DNA of 64,000 nt from assembly GCF_011759375.1 (NCBI RefSeq), contig NZ_JAARML010000004.1:682001-746000 (forward strand). Direction: 5' to 3'. The stretch is from Paraflavitalea devenefica (GTDB taxonomy: Bacteria; Bacteroidota; Bacteroidia; Chitinophagales; Chitinophagaceae). Under the pieces are notes generated by a model. It did not search any database. It saw nothing but the letters and a program-made list of their open reading frames with translations, and was not told the DNA's origin. A program made the translations under genes and the position numbers. Shown in pieces: positions 1 through 9,142 of the stretch; within the stretch, counting starts at the first letter, position 1, and every line of letters begins with the position of its first letter.

Positions 1-22
1 ACAAATCTGTCAGGTCCTTCAA

Positions 23-71
23 ATTCTATCTTCTGTATTCTGTCTCCTGTATTCTGTATTCTATTCTTTCA
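23..71. repeat. Degenerate 7-bp-period array after a stop codon
   Basis: About seven heptamer units start at 23, 30, 37, 44, 51, 58 and 65. The core word is ATTCTGT. The array runs up to and across the stop codon (61-63) of the minus-strand T9SS gene. The array at 33795 uses the same words and also abuts a minus-strand stop. Confidence 0.75.
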
Positions 72-2826
72 GTATCCTAATAGTTTGTCCATTCTTCAAT
101 TTCAACGTATACACTCCGGCGCTGTACTCCAGCATCGGTATGGTGATGATGCTTTGCGTTATTTGTATCCGCAGCAATTCCCTGCCTGTTCCATCATACA
201 GGTAAGCAGGCGTATTCAACAGTTCTTTATCGGTGACATTCAAGGTAGCGGTCTTTTTAACCGGGTTGGGATAGAAGATCACCCATCCCTTGCGATCGCT
301 CTTCAGCAGGAGGGTCCTGCTATAGGTTGACCGTCCGTCGAGATCAGTTTGTTTGATCCGGTAGGATGCGTTGCCTGTTAAGGCCTGTGTTTCCTGGTAG
401 CTATAGGTATTTTCACCACTTCCTTTTGATAACAGACTGGTCATGGCCACAAATGGCTGTCCGCCTATCGATTTCTCGATGGTATAGGAAGCCACCTGGC
501 TTTCTTCCACTTTCCAGGTAATGACCGGCTGCTCCTGCGCATTCAGTACCCCGTTCACAGAACGCCAGGTAACGGGCAGCAGTGTTTGGGAAGTTTGCAG
601 GAAGAAACCGCTAAAGCCGGTTACGTTAAAGCTGATCTCCCAGCGGTTCTGTGTAGCATTCCATACAATGTCACTATCCACGGGATCAATTACTACGCCG
701 GGACCGGGATAAGTGCCAGGCAGGCCGGTAACGTTGCTGCTGACGCCTATCTGTTTAGAGAAGCGTACATTGGCTTTACCGCCACCATCTGAGGGACCTG
801 TGGGCAGTTTCAGCGGGGTGTTGGGCGCTGCGTTAAATGCATCGAATTCCGGCTGTGTAAAGTAGAGGGTTACACGCGCTGTAGCAGTAGCTGCCCCGGA
901 AGCCGGCATGATCTCATAATGCCGTGCCACATAAGGACGGTTTAAATAGGTGGGCACACCCGCTTCGAACCATATACGGGCAGCCACCGTACCACTTACC
1001 GGGGCGCCGCCATTGGGTACGAGGGTGGCTATGAAGTTACAGCTTGCATCATAAATATTGTTGTTGGTAGCCGATACAGTAAAGGAGGTATTGGAAGTAT
1101 TGGCTGATGCCAGTTGGCTGGCAGGCGTAATCGTATAATTCTTGCTAACCGTGTTGCCGATAGCGTCTGTTACGGTTACACTTAATGTGGCGCCGGGACA
1201 CAGACCGGTGGCAGTATTGGTAGTACTTACATTGGGCGTCCAGGCGTAGGTATAAGGCGTTACTCCACCGGATGGTGTAACTGTAGCAGTTCCATTACAG
1301 CCTACGTTACAGGTGGCGGGCGTTTGCGACTGGGTAGCGGTAAGCGGCAGGGGATCATCGTACCTGGCCAGTATTACATCGGATGTTGAGGTACCGGGAG
1401 GGGCCAATACCGGCAATGGAGAAAGGGTTAAGTTACTGCCAAAGCTGCCGGTGATCCATATAATACCGGGAGCGCCGGCAGCGACTGCCAGGCCCTGGTT
1501 GGATATAACAGTAGTATTGTCTCCCGCACCATGCCCCAGTAATTGTCCGTTCCCGTCTGTTGCGTTGACACGCGCCAGGAATATATCATCCCCATTGGTC
1601 CGTGTGTTGGTGATGGTAACAGGCGATGCGAGGTTGGTAGGCAGGCTAAGCGTTCCGCGGAAGGCCCCTACGATAAGAATGCCACCGCCCCCATCAGAGG
1701 TAATACCATTACCCCTGTCAACACCGGCGCTGCTGCCGGCCGCTTTTGACCAGGCAAAGGAATTATCATCCGGGCTATACCTTGCATAAAAAGCATCATT
1801 GGTGGCGCTGGCATTGGTCAATGCGGGATTGGAGCCAAAGGTGATGCTTGAGCTGGCAAAAAAACCCGTGAGCACCACATCCTGTGTAAAGGCGTCATAG
1901 GCAATTCCCAATCCATCATCAGCAAGTGTACCGCCTACTCCAATACCGCTGATGAAGGCGCCATTGGCAGCATTGACTTCCAACAGACAGATATCCGTTG
2001 ATCCGGCATTGGTGAGTATAACAGATGATGCAGGCGTAGTAGTAGTATAAGTAGCGGAGGCACTGTTGTAACTACCGGTAACGATGACCTCATTCAATGC
2101 AGCCACGTAAGTAATGCTGCTCCCTTGTCCGTTATCAGTATTACCTAATGCACCACCCGTACTCACCCAATTAAACGCACCGGATGTGGGGTCTAACTGC
2201 GCCACAAAAAGATCAGAGGAAGTACCCCCATTTACATTGCGCGTAAAGGGACCAAAGGTAGAGCTGGTAAAGAAATTCCCGGATACGTACACATTTCCCG
2301 ATCCGTCCAGGCAAAGCGCCTGCGCATTGTCCACACTGCCGCCGCCAAAATCGGTGACCCATATACCAGCACCGGTGGCAGCACTCAGTTTGGCAACAAA
2401 CCCCTCTATACCGGTGCCTGTTACCGGGGCCAGCGGGGGCACTGTTAAGGTACCGTTATAGCTTCCGGCCACATATACGGAAGTGCCATCAGTAACGATG
2501 GCATTTCCTACATCATTGCCGGTACCTGCCGGGAAACCAACGGCCCACTGGCACGCACCGGCAGCATTAAATTTAGCTACATAGCATTCATTGGCCGTAG
2601 CTGCAGGCAAAGGCCCTGTACCAAAATCAATGCTACCCACATAGCTGCCGGTGATATACACATTACCGGATGCATCGGTAGCAATGGCAAGCCCCCTGTC
2701 GGTCCCTGGTGAATTGGTGCCAAAGCCGTCCCGGAAGGCCCAGGTTTGGGCTACAGTGGTCATTGACCCCAACAAACATATCGTTAGTAATAATACAGAT
2801 AGTACAGCGTACAGTTTTGATTTCAT
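61..2826 (-). CDS. T9SS-sorted surface protein with SBBP-like repeats and a SprB repeat
   Basis: This 921-residue protein is predicted to be exported and anchored at the surface or released by the type IX secretion system. Residues 1-27 form a signal peptide ending in VAQ. Residues about 30-490 hold repeated blocks of the type 'D-x-x-GN-V-Y-ITGSY', typical of SBBP beta-propeller repeats. Residues about 497-570 match a SprB repeat (GG-V-x-PY-x-Y-x-W, then VTDAxGN). The C-terminus has the type A sorting domain (FYPNPVKK near residue 850, ending IRILKE). It is the last gene of a minus-strand run, 24 nt after the formyltransferase. Ligand and role are unknown; adhesion is only a guess. Confidence 0.88.
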   Translation of the reverse strand: MKSKLYAVLSVLLLTICLLGSMTTVAQTWAFRDGFGTNSPGTDRGLAIATDASGNVYITGSYVGSIDFGTGPLPAATANECYVAKFNAAGACQWAVGFPAGTGNDVGNAIVTDGTSVYVAGSYNGTLTVPPLAPVTGTGIEGFVAKLSAATGAGIWVTDFGGGSVDNAQALCLDGSGNVYVSGNFFTSSTFGPFTRNVNGGTSSDLFVAQLDPTSGAFNWVSTGGALGNTDNGQGSSITYVAALNEVIVTGSYNSASATYTTTTPASSVILTNAGSTDICLLEVNAANGAFISGIGVGGTLADDGLGIAYDAFTQDVVLTGFFASSSITFGSNPALTNASATNDAFYARYSPDDNSFAWSKAAGSSAGVDRGNGITSDGGGGILIVGAFRGTLSLPTNLASPVTITNTRTNGDDIFLARVNATDGNGQLLGHGAGDNTTVISNQGLAVAAGAPGIIWITGSFGSNLTLSPLPVLAPPGTSTSDVILARYDDPLPLTATQSQTPATCNVGCNGTATVTPSGGVTPYTYAWTPNVSTTNTATGLCPGATLSVTVTDAIGNTVSKNYTITPASQLASANTSNTSFTVSATNNNIYDASCNFIATLVPNGGAPVSGTVAARIWFEAGVPTYLNRPYVARHYEIMPASGAATATARVTLYFTQPEFDAFNAAPNTPLKLPTGPSDGGGKANVRFSKQIGVSSNVTGLPGTYPGPGVVIDPVDSDIVWNATQNRWEISFNVTGFSGFFLQTSQTLLPVTWRSVNGVLNAQEQPVITWKVEESQVASYTIEKSIGGQPFVAMTSLLSKGSGENTYSYQETQALTGNASYRIKQTDLDGRSTYSRTLLLKSDRKGWVIFYPNPVKKTATLNVTDKELLNTPAYLYDGTGRELLRIQITQSIITIPMLEYSAGVYTLKLKNGQTIRILKE

Positions 2827-2850
2827 ATAAAGGTTTTAAGTGTTTATTGT

Positions 2851-3771
2851 TTAGGTAAGTTGGTGTCCTTTTTGTAATCCGAAGGCAGCCAGTTTATGAC
2901 CGGGATAAAATCCCTCTTCACAATAGACCACTTCGGCTTTAATAGCTTTTCCGCCTTTGCAGGCGATGGTAAACCCTTCTTCCGTATTGATGGAAATAAC
3001 AGTACCGGGCAGCTTTTCACCGCCTGTTTGATTGACCACAGCCGCATGGCTGATGCCAAACATCCAATCATTCCAGCGGGTAGCAGCGCCTTTGTTCCAG
3101 GGATTGCAGGCATTCACCAGGGCGTTGACCTCAGCGGCCTCCATGGTAGCCCAGTTGATGAACAGATCAGCCGGGGCCGGCCTGGCATACCAGCGGGCTT
3201 TGGTATGGTCCTGTTCTGTTTTTTGCAGGGTACCGGTAAGCAATCCATTGAGCAACATGCCGGAAACATGTACGCCGGCATAAGCAAGCTGTGTATAGAA
3301 AAGTCCAAAGTTGACGTCTGGCGTAAGCGGTACCGGCTGTTGCAATAGTATAGGACCGGCATCGAAGGCTTCGTTCATTTCATGCACCGTAACAGCGCCT
3401 GCGGTTGCCCGGTTACGTATCATCCAGAATAAGGGATTGGCGCCCCGCCATTCCGGCAGCGGCGCGTAATGAAAGTTGATGAACCCGAATTTTGGCATAC
3501 GGATAGCTTCACCCGGAATGAGGAAGGGAAATGTTTTTACCAATACTACATCGGGCCTGTAGCGCGTAAGCCAAAGGAACAGGTCTGTATCTATGGTACG
3601 CTTGTGAAAACCTTGTATAGGTACATTAGCCCGTGTACAGGGTTGTTCTATCAACAGGCGTATTTCCTGGTTGCGTTGCGGTACGCCCACCGCCACCACC
3701 AACCCGGTGGCCAGCAACTGGTCCAATGCCGGCAACGCAATCCTGTCATTACAAAGTATCGCAATACGCAT
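2851..3771 (-). CDS. Formyltransferase family protein (Fmt-like)
   Basis: This 306-residue protein is related to methionyl-tRNA and other 10-formyl-tetrahydrofolate-dependent formyltransferases. The family's catalytic triad appears intact: Asn99 and His101 in FINFHYAPLPEWRGANP, and Asp137 in DAGPIL. The C-terminal third (from about residue 210, with NPWNKGA and PGTVI) resembles the Fmt C-terminal domain. It starts 3 nt after the stop of the binding-protein-like gene, so the two are probably translationally coupled. It is followed by the T9SS gene. The context has no deformylase or translation gene, so a specialised substrate such as an amino sugar or amino group is more likely than initiator tRNA. 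The substrate cannot be told from sequence. Confidence 0.85.
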   Translation of the reverse strand: MRIAILCNDRIALPALDQLLATGLVVAVGVPQRNQEIRLLIEQPCTRANVPIQGFHKRTIDTDLFLWLTRYRPDVVLVKTFPFLIPGEAIRMPKFGFINFHYAPLPEWRGANPLFWMIRNRATAGAVTVHEMNEAFDAGPILLQQPVPLTPDVNFGLFYTQLAYAGVHVSGMLLNGLLTGTLQKTEQDHTKARWYARPAPADLFINWATMEAAEVNALVNACNPWNKGAATRWNDWMFGISHAAVVNQTGGEKLPGTVISINTEEGFTIACKGGKAIKAEVVYCEEGFYPGHKLAAFGLQKGHQLT

Positions 3772-3774
3772 AGG

Positions 3775-4896
3775 CTATATACATAAGTAGTTGTTCTTCC
3801 AACCAGATCCCATTTCCGGTTTATCATGGTGCACCAATTCATGATCGGCGGCCGAAACAAGCAGGGTTTCCCTGGTGTGCAAGGCACACTTACCCTGTTC
3901 ACCGGCCATGATCACGCCTTTGTATAAAGGCGCATAAGTAAATTGTGTTTGCGGGTGGATGGTAACAATGCCACGCGGACTGTTGTATGAAAACCCGTTC
4001 AATGTATCCACCCCTTTTTCCAGGGCCTGCAGCAATACGCTGCCTGCTTCCCAGCCGAGCAGGTGAAAGATGTTTGGTTTTTTCTTTTTCTCCCGGCTGA
4101 TGGTAGTTGTAAACAGTTGCTGTTCTTCACCCTGGATGTCGGAAGCCCAGGGTACGATGGCATAGAAGGTACCACCCGGAAAATCACATTTGGATAAGAG
4201 TTGCTCTTCGGCCATGAAAGGAGAGCAATAAAAAGGCAATGCAATGGCAGCGGGATATTTTTCTTTCAGTGCTTTTATAAAGAGATCGGCCAGGTAGGCA
4301 CTGAAGCAGGCAGCCACTGATTGGGCGCCCGAACTATGCAACAGTTCCAGGTAGTTATCTATACTGAATTCGGCTTCTTTATAACCGCTGACATAGTTGC
4401 CGCAGATACTGCCGCCGGCTTCCTCCAGGCCACGGGAATATTCCCATGGTCCGCGGTAACCGCCATCATAAAAGGAGGTGGCCATTAATACTTTCCGGTT
4501 CTTTTCACCAGCCATGTAACCAGCTATCCGGCAGGCATGGACACCCTGCAGGGAGATATGATAGCAATAAGGATGTGCTGCTGCTTCGGGCAACTGCATG
4601 CCGGGATCAACAAAGATGAATGGCTTACCGGCGGCTGCAGCCAATGCATAAATCGGCTCGGCATTGGATACATTACAATAAGCAATGACTGCCTCCACAT
4701 TATCCTGTAATAATAGCTTCTCCGCCTTTGCATAGTTGAGGGCATGGTCTTCGCCATACCCTATGTTCTCCGCAATAAACCGTATGTCTTCCCGCTGGTG
4801 GTGGGCAAGGTGATACCGGAGACCATCCAGTATATCAAAACCCAGTGATGGATAATCGGTGGAACGTGGTAATAAAAGTCCGACAGCTATGGACAT
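3775..4896 (-). CDS. Periplasmic-binding-fold protein (LivJ/AmiC-like) lacking a signal peptide
   Basis: This 373-residue protein has the layout of type I periplasmic binding proteins (Peripla_BP_6-like). It opens with a beta strand, IAVGLLLPRS, has an early segment on binding a past stimulus (VEAVIAYCNVSN), and carries the LLGWEAGSVLLQAL helix near residue 280 that LivJ relatives share. The N-terminus begins straight into the fold, with no signal peptide or lipobox, and no ABC permease or ATPase lies nearby. It may therefore act as a cytoplasmic sensor like AmiC, or leave the cell by another route. It lies 35 nt after the third collar gene and 3 nt before the formyltransferase. The ligand is unknown. 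Confidence 0.7.
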   Translation of the reverse strand: MSIAVGLLLPRSTDYPSLGFDILDGLRYHLAHHQREDIRFIAENIGYGEDHALNYAKAEKLLLQDNVEAVIAYCNVSNAEPIYALAAAAGKPFIFVDPGMQLPEAAAHPYCYHISLQGVHACRIAGYMAGEKNRKVLMATSFYDGGYRGPWEYSRGLEEAGGSICGNYVSGYKEAEFSIDNYLELLHSSGAQSVAACFSAYLADLFIKALKEKYPAAIALPFYCSPFMAEEQLLSKCDFPGGTFYAIVPWASDIQGEEQQLFTTTISREKKKKPNIFHLLGWEAGSVLLQALEKGVDTLNGFSYNSPRGIVTIHPQTQFTYAPLYKGVIMAGEQGKCALHTRETLLVSAADHELVHHDKPEMGSGWKNNYLCI

Positions 4897-4931
4897 AGTA
4901 TCTTTTTAATAATGAATGCCGGTTAATGCTA

Positions 4932-5474
4932 TTAGTTCCTGGAAGGGAATACACCCGATGTACAAATGAGATAATTGAGCGCCATTACCGGATGCAGGTT
5001 CGAAAAAGGTGTTGAGTTACCGACAGGCTGCATGGTCAGGTTACCCGGGTAAGCCTGCATCTGGGCAGTCGGTGCAGATCCGTAAAAGGGTTCACCGGAA
5101 GCGGAGGTGGCATATACGTTGCCTGCCGGTCCGGTAGCATCAGACGTAGCTGCCGCCGCAGGTATGATCTGCAAGGTGGCAGGATGATTATGAACTGCCA
5201 ACTGGGTGCTGATGAGTGTGGTATTTTCTGTTCCGTCCACCTGTCCCAGGTCGTACGGTGAAAGTCCCGGTCCCTGGCCCTGGCCCACTACAGCGCGTCC
5301 GCGCAGGTCGGGTAAGGCAAAGGTGGTTTGACCATTGCCACCATAGGTGGTGCCCAGTATGGAAAAAAGGGCTGTATTTTGTGCAATGGATAATATTTGT
5401 CCACTACAAAGCGCAAATGACCTGGGCGCGAAGTTGCCGGCAAAGATGGTTACAGATCCAAGAATATAGTCCAT
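4932..5474 (-). CDS. Tail-collar domain protein (MdpB-like), third of a tandem triplet
   Basis: This 180-residue protein carries the phage tail collar fold. Residues about 5-60 hold FAGNFAPRSFALCSGQ, LGTTYGGNGQTTFALPDLRGR and GQGxGPG, and the protein ends in the family hallmark FPSRN. No signal peptide is seen. Related proteins are called phage tail proteins or microcystin-dependent protein MdpB in databases, but no capsid, baseplate or lysis genes occur here. It is the third of three tandem paralogues, 41 nt after the previous one and 35 nt before the binding-protein-like gene. The middle third diverges between copies, as expected for a variable tip. Function is unknown; surface display or an adhesin-like trimer is an inference. 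Confidence 0.85.
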   Translation of the reverse strand: MDYILGSVTIFAGNFAPRSFALCSGQILSIAQNTALFSILGTTYGGNGQTTFALPDLRGRAVVGQGQGPGLSPYDLGQVDGTENTTLISTQLAVHNHPATLQIIPAAAATSDATGPAGNVYATSASGEPFYGSAPTAQMQAYPGNLTMQPVGNSTPFSNLHPVMALNYLICTSGVFPSRN

Positions 5475-5515
5475 AATAAGTTTGTTTAGTAGTGCAGGTA
5501 ATAGTTTATAACTGG

Positions 5516-6070
5516 TTAATTGCGCGATGGGAAGATGCCCTCTAGTGCAATCACATAGTTCATGGCCAGGTAGGGCGATATAATAGATATTGGCTGGCTC
5601 TGCCCGGCAGGCGCCGTAAAGGTGGAGCAGGTAACTGTTGCCATTACATTGCCGGTAGGGGCCGTAGCATACACGCTATTGGTAAACACTAAGGCAGGCA
5701 CTGCGTTGGTGGGATCGGCTACCGTTCCGGCAGTGCCATGGCACGCAGGCTGGCCGGTAGCGGTTAGAAGCGTATGTGGGTGCGGCGGAAGATTGGCAGC
5801 CAGCATGGTAACGTTTTCCGTGCCACCCACTTGTCCCAGCTCATAGGAGCTCATACCGGGCGCCTGCCCCGCATGGATGGCTACGCGACCGCGCAGGTCG
5901 GGCAATGCAAAAGTGTTTACCCCATCGCCTCCGAAGGTGGTGCCCAATAAGGCAAAAAGGGCTTCATTTTGTGAAATGGCCATCAGTTGTCCCTGGCAAA
6001 GGGCCCAGCTCCTGGGCGCAAAATTGCCGGCAAAGATGGTAATAGTGGCTAAGTATGGTTGTGCAAACAT
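5516..6070 (-). CDS. Tail-collar domain protein (MdpB-like), second of a tandem triplet
   Basis: This 184-residue paralogue has the same frame as its neighbours: FAGNFAPRSWALCQGQ near residue 13, LGTTFGGDGVNTFALPDLRGR, then a variable region (about 95-155), and the terminal FPSRN. The N-terminus is four residues longer (MFAQPYLATITIF). The cysteine of ALCxGQ is conserved in all three copies. The variable region carries its own pair of cysteines (QPACHG and VTCST), absent from the other two. It sits 42 nt after the first copy, so a single transcript for the triplet is likely. Confidence 0.85.
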   Translation of the reverse strand: MFAQPYLATITIFAGNFAPRSWALCQGQLMAISQNEALFALLGTTFGGDGVNTFALPDLRGRVAIHAGQAPGMSSYELGQVGGTENVTMLAANLPPHPHTLLTATGQPACHGTAGTVADPTNAVPALVFTNSVYATAPTGNVMATVTCSTFTAPAGQSQPISIISPYLAMNYVIALEGIFPSRN

Positions 6071-6112
6071 AGTTGACGACTTTTAGAATGATCAGATAGA
6101 TGGTGTAATGCA

Positions 6113-6655
6113 TTAATTACGGCTGGGGAATAGTCCCTGCAGGCAAATGATATAATTGACGCCGAGATAAGGGCTGAGCATGGGAAGCGGCTGACCGCCT
6201 CCGGCACTACCGATGGTCCCTGTATAAGTGGGCGCGTGCATGGCAATACCGTTGGTAGGCGTAGGTGCGTAGGCATTGATAAAATTGCCCGGATAGTTAA
6301 AATCGGGCGCCGGATCGGTACCCGGATTGACATCAGCATCGAGCTTGAAATTAGCAGGTCCGTTGTGGGTATGCGAGGGCATGTTGTTCAACAAGAGCGT
6401 AACGGCTTCGGAACCGATCTTTTCTCCTAATGTATAGGGTGATAGACCAGGTCCCTGTCCTGCACTAACAACCGTACGGCCACGCAGGTCGGGCAAAGCA
6501 AAAGTAGTGGTTCCATTCCCCCCATAGGTTGTCCCCAATAGGGAGAACAATGCCTGATTTTGACTAATCGGCAGAATTTGCCCGCTGCAAAATGCCCAAC
6601 CACGGGGAGCGAAGTTTCCTCCAAAGCAGGTTACAAATGCAAGAATTCCTTCCAT
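6113..6655 (-). CDS. Tail-collar domain protein (MdpB-like), first of a tandem triplet
   Basis: This 180-residue paralogue is the promoter-proximal gene of the operon. It has CFGGNFAPRGWAFCSGQ near residue 10, LGTTYGGNGTTTFALPDLRGR, GQGPGLSPY, a variable region about residues 95-155, and the terminal LFPSRN. There is no signal peptide. The ATG at 6655 is chosen because the conserved collar core begins only nine residues later. All three copies keep nearly the same length with diverged middles, which argues for retained, differentiated roles such as a heterotrimer rather than recent amplification. No TANNTTTG promoter was found just upstream. Confidence 0.85.
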   Translation of the reverse strand: MEGILAFVTCFGGNFAPRGWAFCSGQILPISQNQALFSLLGTTYGGNGTTTFALPDLRGRTVVSAGQGPGLSPYTLGEKIGSEAVTLLLNNMPSHTHNGPANFKLDADVNPGTDPAPDFNYPGNFINAYAPTPTNGIAMHAPTYTGTIGSAGGGQPLPMLSPYLGVNYIICLQGLFPSRN

Positions 6656-7129
6656 AAATGATTATTTAGGTTTACGTGATACAATAACATACTTGAGCTA
6701 AAAAAGCAGCGCTTCTTTAACAGGGACAATGAAGTACGTAAACAGGAGCATTAACCGTGTATAAGGGATCGGATAAGGCTAATAACTACAATACATTAGC
6801 CCTCAGGGTTAGGGATAGTTGCTACAAAGAAGTCAATGGGTGTGTTACCGGGACGGATTAATGTGGTGGAGAGTCATCATAAAGAGGCGTTATAAAAGTA
6901 GGCAAATTTGATAACATACTATCAACGCATAAAGTTTTTTAACGTAGGCTGGAAAACATACGATCATCACAGTAAGCTATTATACTTCAACATCTTCTGC
7001 CCTTAGAGTGATAATTAATGCGAACAGTAGCCGACCTAAGCGAATAAGATTGCGTAGTACTACGGTGCCCTCTGCTGCCCTTATCGTCCCCCTGTTCCTT
7101 TTTAATTAACTTGCCGCCAAAACAACAGG
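6656..7129. other. Divergent intergenic region without a gene
   Basis: This 474-bp spacer separates the minus-strand collar operon from the plus-strand DUF2130 gene and must hold both promoters. I see no convincing ORF, tRNA or consensus -7 element. A perfect 12-bp palindrome (CGTAGTACTACG) lies at 7053-7064, about 65 bp before the DUF2130 start; its role is unknown. Confidence 0.5.
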
Positions 7130-8410
7130 ATGGCAACGGATATAAAATGTCCCAAATGCGGGCATCAGTTTGATATTGAAGACGCTGTATCGGAAGAATA
7201 CAAGAAGGAACTGCGGGAACAGATGGTCGCTTATAAAAAGCAACGGGAAGAAGAATTTGCCAAAAAGGAGAAGGAGCAGGCTGAACAGTTCAGCCGCCGG
7301 GAAAAGGAATTACAGCAACAGGCACAGGCCAGGGAAACAGCCTACACCCAAAGGTTCCAGGAAGAGAAAGCAAAACTGCAGCAGTCGCTGGAAGAAAACC
7401 TGCGCAAAAGCATCAGCGCCGATTATGAGAACCAACTACACCTGCTGGCACAAAATAATAAAGACAATGAGGAGAAATTGAAACTGGCCCGGCAAAAGGA
7501 GCTGGAATTCCTGCAAAAGGAACAGGCCCTGCAAACCCGGGAAGCCGAGCTGGAACTGTCGGTACAACGCAAACTGCAGGAAGAACGGGGCAAGCTATCA
7601 GAAGAGCTAAGAAAACTGGAAGAAGAGAAGACGGCTGCCAAAGATATTGAACATCAACTGCGGCAGAAAGAACTGGAAAAACAACTGGAAGACCAGAAAC
7701 GGCTGATCGAAGAGATGAAACGCAAGGCAGAGCAGGGCTCCACCCAATTACAGGGAGAGATCCAGGAACTGGCACTGGAAGAGATGTTGAAAGTGGCTTT
7801 CCCCTTTGATATGATCAGCGAGGTAGGTAAAGGTATCCGCGGGGCCGACTGCATACAAACCGTCCGCAACCAGTTTGGCCAGGAATGTGGGCGTATTATT
7901 TATGAAAGTAAGCGCACGAAACATTTTGACAAGGCCTGGATAGAAAAGCTGAAGACCGATATGCGTAGCACGACGGCCGATGTGGCAGTGATTGTAAGTC
8001 AGGCTTTGCCGGAACAATTGAGCAAGTTTGGGCAGGTGGAAGGTATCTGGATCTGTTCTTTTGCCGAGGTAACCGCCCTGGCGCATGTACTGCGGGACGG
8101 TATTGTTAAGATCTTCAATGCTGCCAAATCGCAGGAGAACCGCGGCGATAAGATGCACCTGCTGTATGATTACCTCACCAGCAATGAGTTTGGTGAACAG
8201 TGGAAGGCCATCCGGGAAGGTTTCCAGGCGATGAAGTTATCTATCCAGCGGGAAAGGGATGCGATGGAAAAATTGTGGAAGGCCCGGGAGAAACAACTGG
8301 AGAAGGTATTGCTGAATGCCGCTCATATTAAGGGCTCCATTGAAGGCATTGCCGGCAGTGATCATATTCAGTTGAATTTACTGGATGAACCTGATCTGTT
8401 GGAGGAATAA
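7130..8410 (+). CDS. DUF2130 domain protein with zinc-finger-like N-terminus and long coiled coil
   Basis: The protein is 426 residues long. The first ten residues hold a CPKCGHQF knuckle. Residues about 18-205 are a highly charged Glu/Lys/Gln-rich coiled coil. Residues about 215-345 match DUF2130: MLKVAFPFDMISEVGKGIRGADCIQ, then GRIIYESKRTK and WIEKLKTDM. The 'ADCIQ...YESK' spacing resembles the D...ExK core of PD-(D/E)XK nucleases; that is an inference and no activity is established. It is a cytoplasmic protein. The next gene follows 32 nt downstream on the same strand. Start ATG 7130 places the CxxC motif right at the N-terminus, as in family members. Confidence 0.88.
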   Translation: MATDIKCPKCGHQFDIEDAVSEEYKKELREQMVAYKKQREEEFAKKEKEQAEQFSRREKELQQQAQARETAYTQRFQEEKAKLQQSLEENLRKSISADYENQLHLLAQNNKDNEEKLKLARQKELEFLQKEQALQTREAELELSVQRKLQEERGKLSEELRKLEEEKTAAKDIEHQLRQKELEKQLEDQKRLIEEMKRKAEQGSTQLQGEIQELALEEMLKVAFPFDMISEVGKGIRGADCIQTVRNQFGQECGRIIYESKRTKHFDKAWIEKLKTDMRSTTADVAVIVSQALPEQLSKFGQVEGIWICSFAEVTALAHVLRDGIVKIFNAAKSQENRGDKMHLLYDYLTSNEFGEQWKAIREGFQAMKLSIQRERDAMEKLWKAREKQLEKVLLNAAHIKGSIEGIAGSDHIQLNLLDEPDLLEE

Positions 8411-8442
8411 ACGTATACTTGCGGCCGATTTAAGGCTTTGAT

Positions 8443-9138
8443 ATGAAATATGTATTTGCTTTCGTACTGGTTGTAAATAGTTTATTGGCTGCTGCACAAA
8501 GTTACCGGTATCCGCCCCGTAATGAGGTGAGTAAGGACAGTTCCCTGAAGGTATTTGTCGACACGCTGAAAGCAGTGGTGGCACGCAAGGATGCTCCTGC
8601 CCTGCTGAAGTTGTTGAGTCCCACTGTACAGGTAACTTTTGAAGATACAGAGCGTAAGGAAGATTCGCACAATAATGTCAAGGGATTTAAGGAAATGTAT
8701 GCGCCACAGTATCCCTCATCACAGGTATGGAAGAACCTGCATACCGTGATCTCCCTGGGAGGTGTGTTTGGAGGAGATCAAAATGGGTTTGTCTTTCCTT
8801 ATGCCTCCCAAATGGAGATCAGGGGTAAAGAGGATTATTGTAGCGGTTGTGGCGAATGCCTCACTATTATAGCGCCGGACGTGAACGTACGCAAGAGTCC
8901 TGACAGGCTATCGGCTGCCCTGGGGAGGTTGAATTATGATGTCGTGAAAGTGATAGAGGAGCCTGTTTCAAAAGTGTTTGGCGGTAAGTCCGACAACTGG
9001 GTGTATATCCAAACCTTCGACGGTAAATTAACCGGCTGGGTAAGAAATGACCTTACCTGGGATATATGCGATTACAGGCTACTACTCGAAAAGAAAAAGG
9101 GGAAATGGCAGATCGCCGCCTTTATTGCGGGAGATTAG
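8443..9138 (+). CDS. Exported SH3-domain (SH3b-like) protein
   Basis: This 231-residue protein has a cleavable signal peptide (MKYVFAFVLVVNSLLAAAQS). The N-terminal half is unassigned. Residues about 140-205 look like a bacterial SH3 domain: APDVNVRKSPDRLSAALGRL, then NWVYIQTFDGKLTGWVRNDL. SH3b domains usually bind peptidoglycan peptides or mediate contacts in the periplasm. It follows the DUF2130 gene by 32 nt and may be co-transcribed, though no functional link is evident. A CSGCGEC cluster near residue 131 could form disulfides. It ends 4 bp from the convergent phosphopantetheinyl transferase gene. Confidence 0.75.
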   Translation: MKYVFAFVLVVNSLLAAAQSYRYPPRNEVSKDSSLKVFVDTLKAVVARKDAPALLKLLSPTVQVTFEDTERKEDSHNNVKGFKEMYAPQYPSSQVWKNLHTVISLGGVFGGDQNGFVFPYASQMEIRGKEDYCSGCGECLTIIAPDVNVRKSPDRLSAALGRLNYDVVKVIEEPVSKVFGGKSDNWVYIQTFDGKLTGWVRNDLTWDICDYRLLLEKKKGKWQIAAFIAGD

Positions 9139-9142
9139 GGCA

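Noticed and set aside
1313-1789. Plus-strand ORF of 158 codons
   Set aside because: It is the antisense shadow of the repeat-rich T9SS gene; the repeats keep several frames open.
4932-6655. Tail-collar genes as part of a prophage or contractile-tail particle
   Set aside because: No sheath, tube, baseplate, capsid, terminase or lysis gene is present on either side. The neighbours are a binding-fold protein and a formyltransferase.
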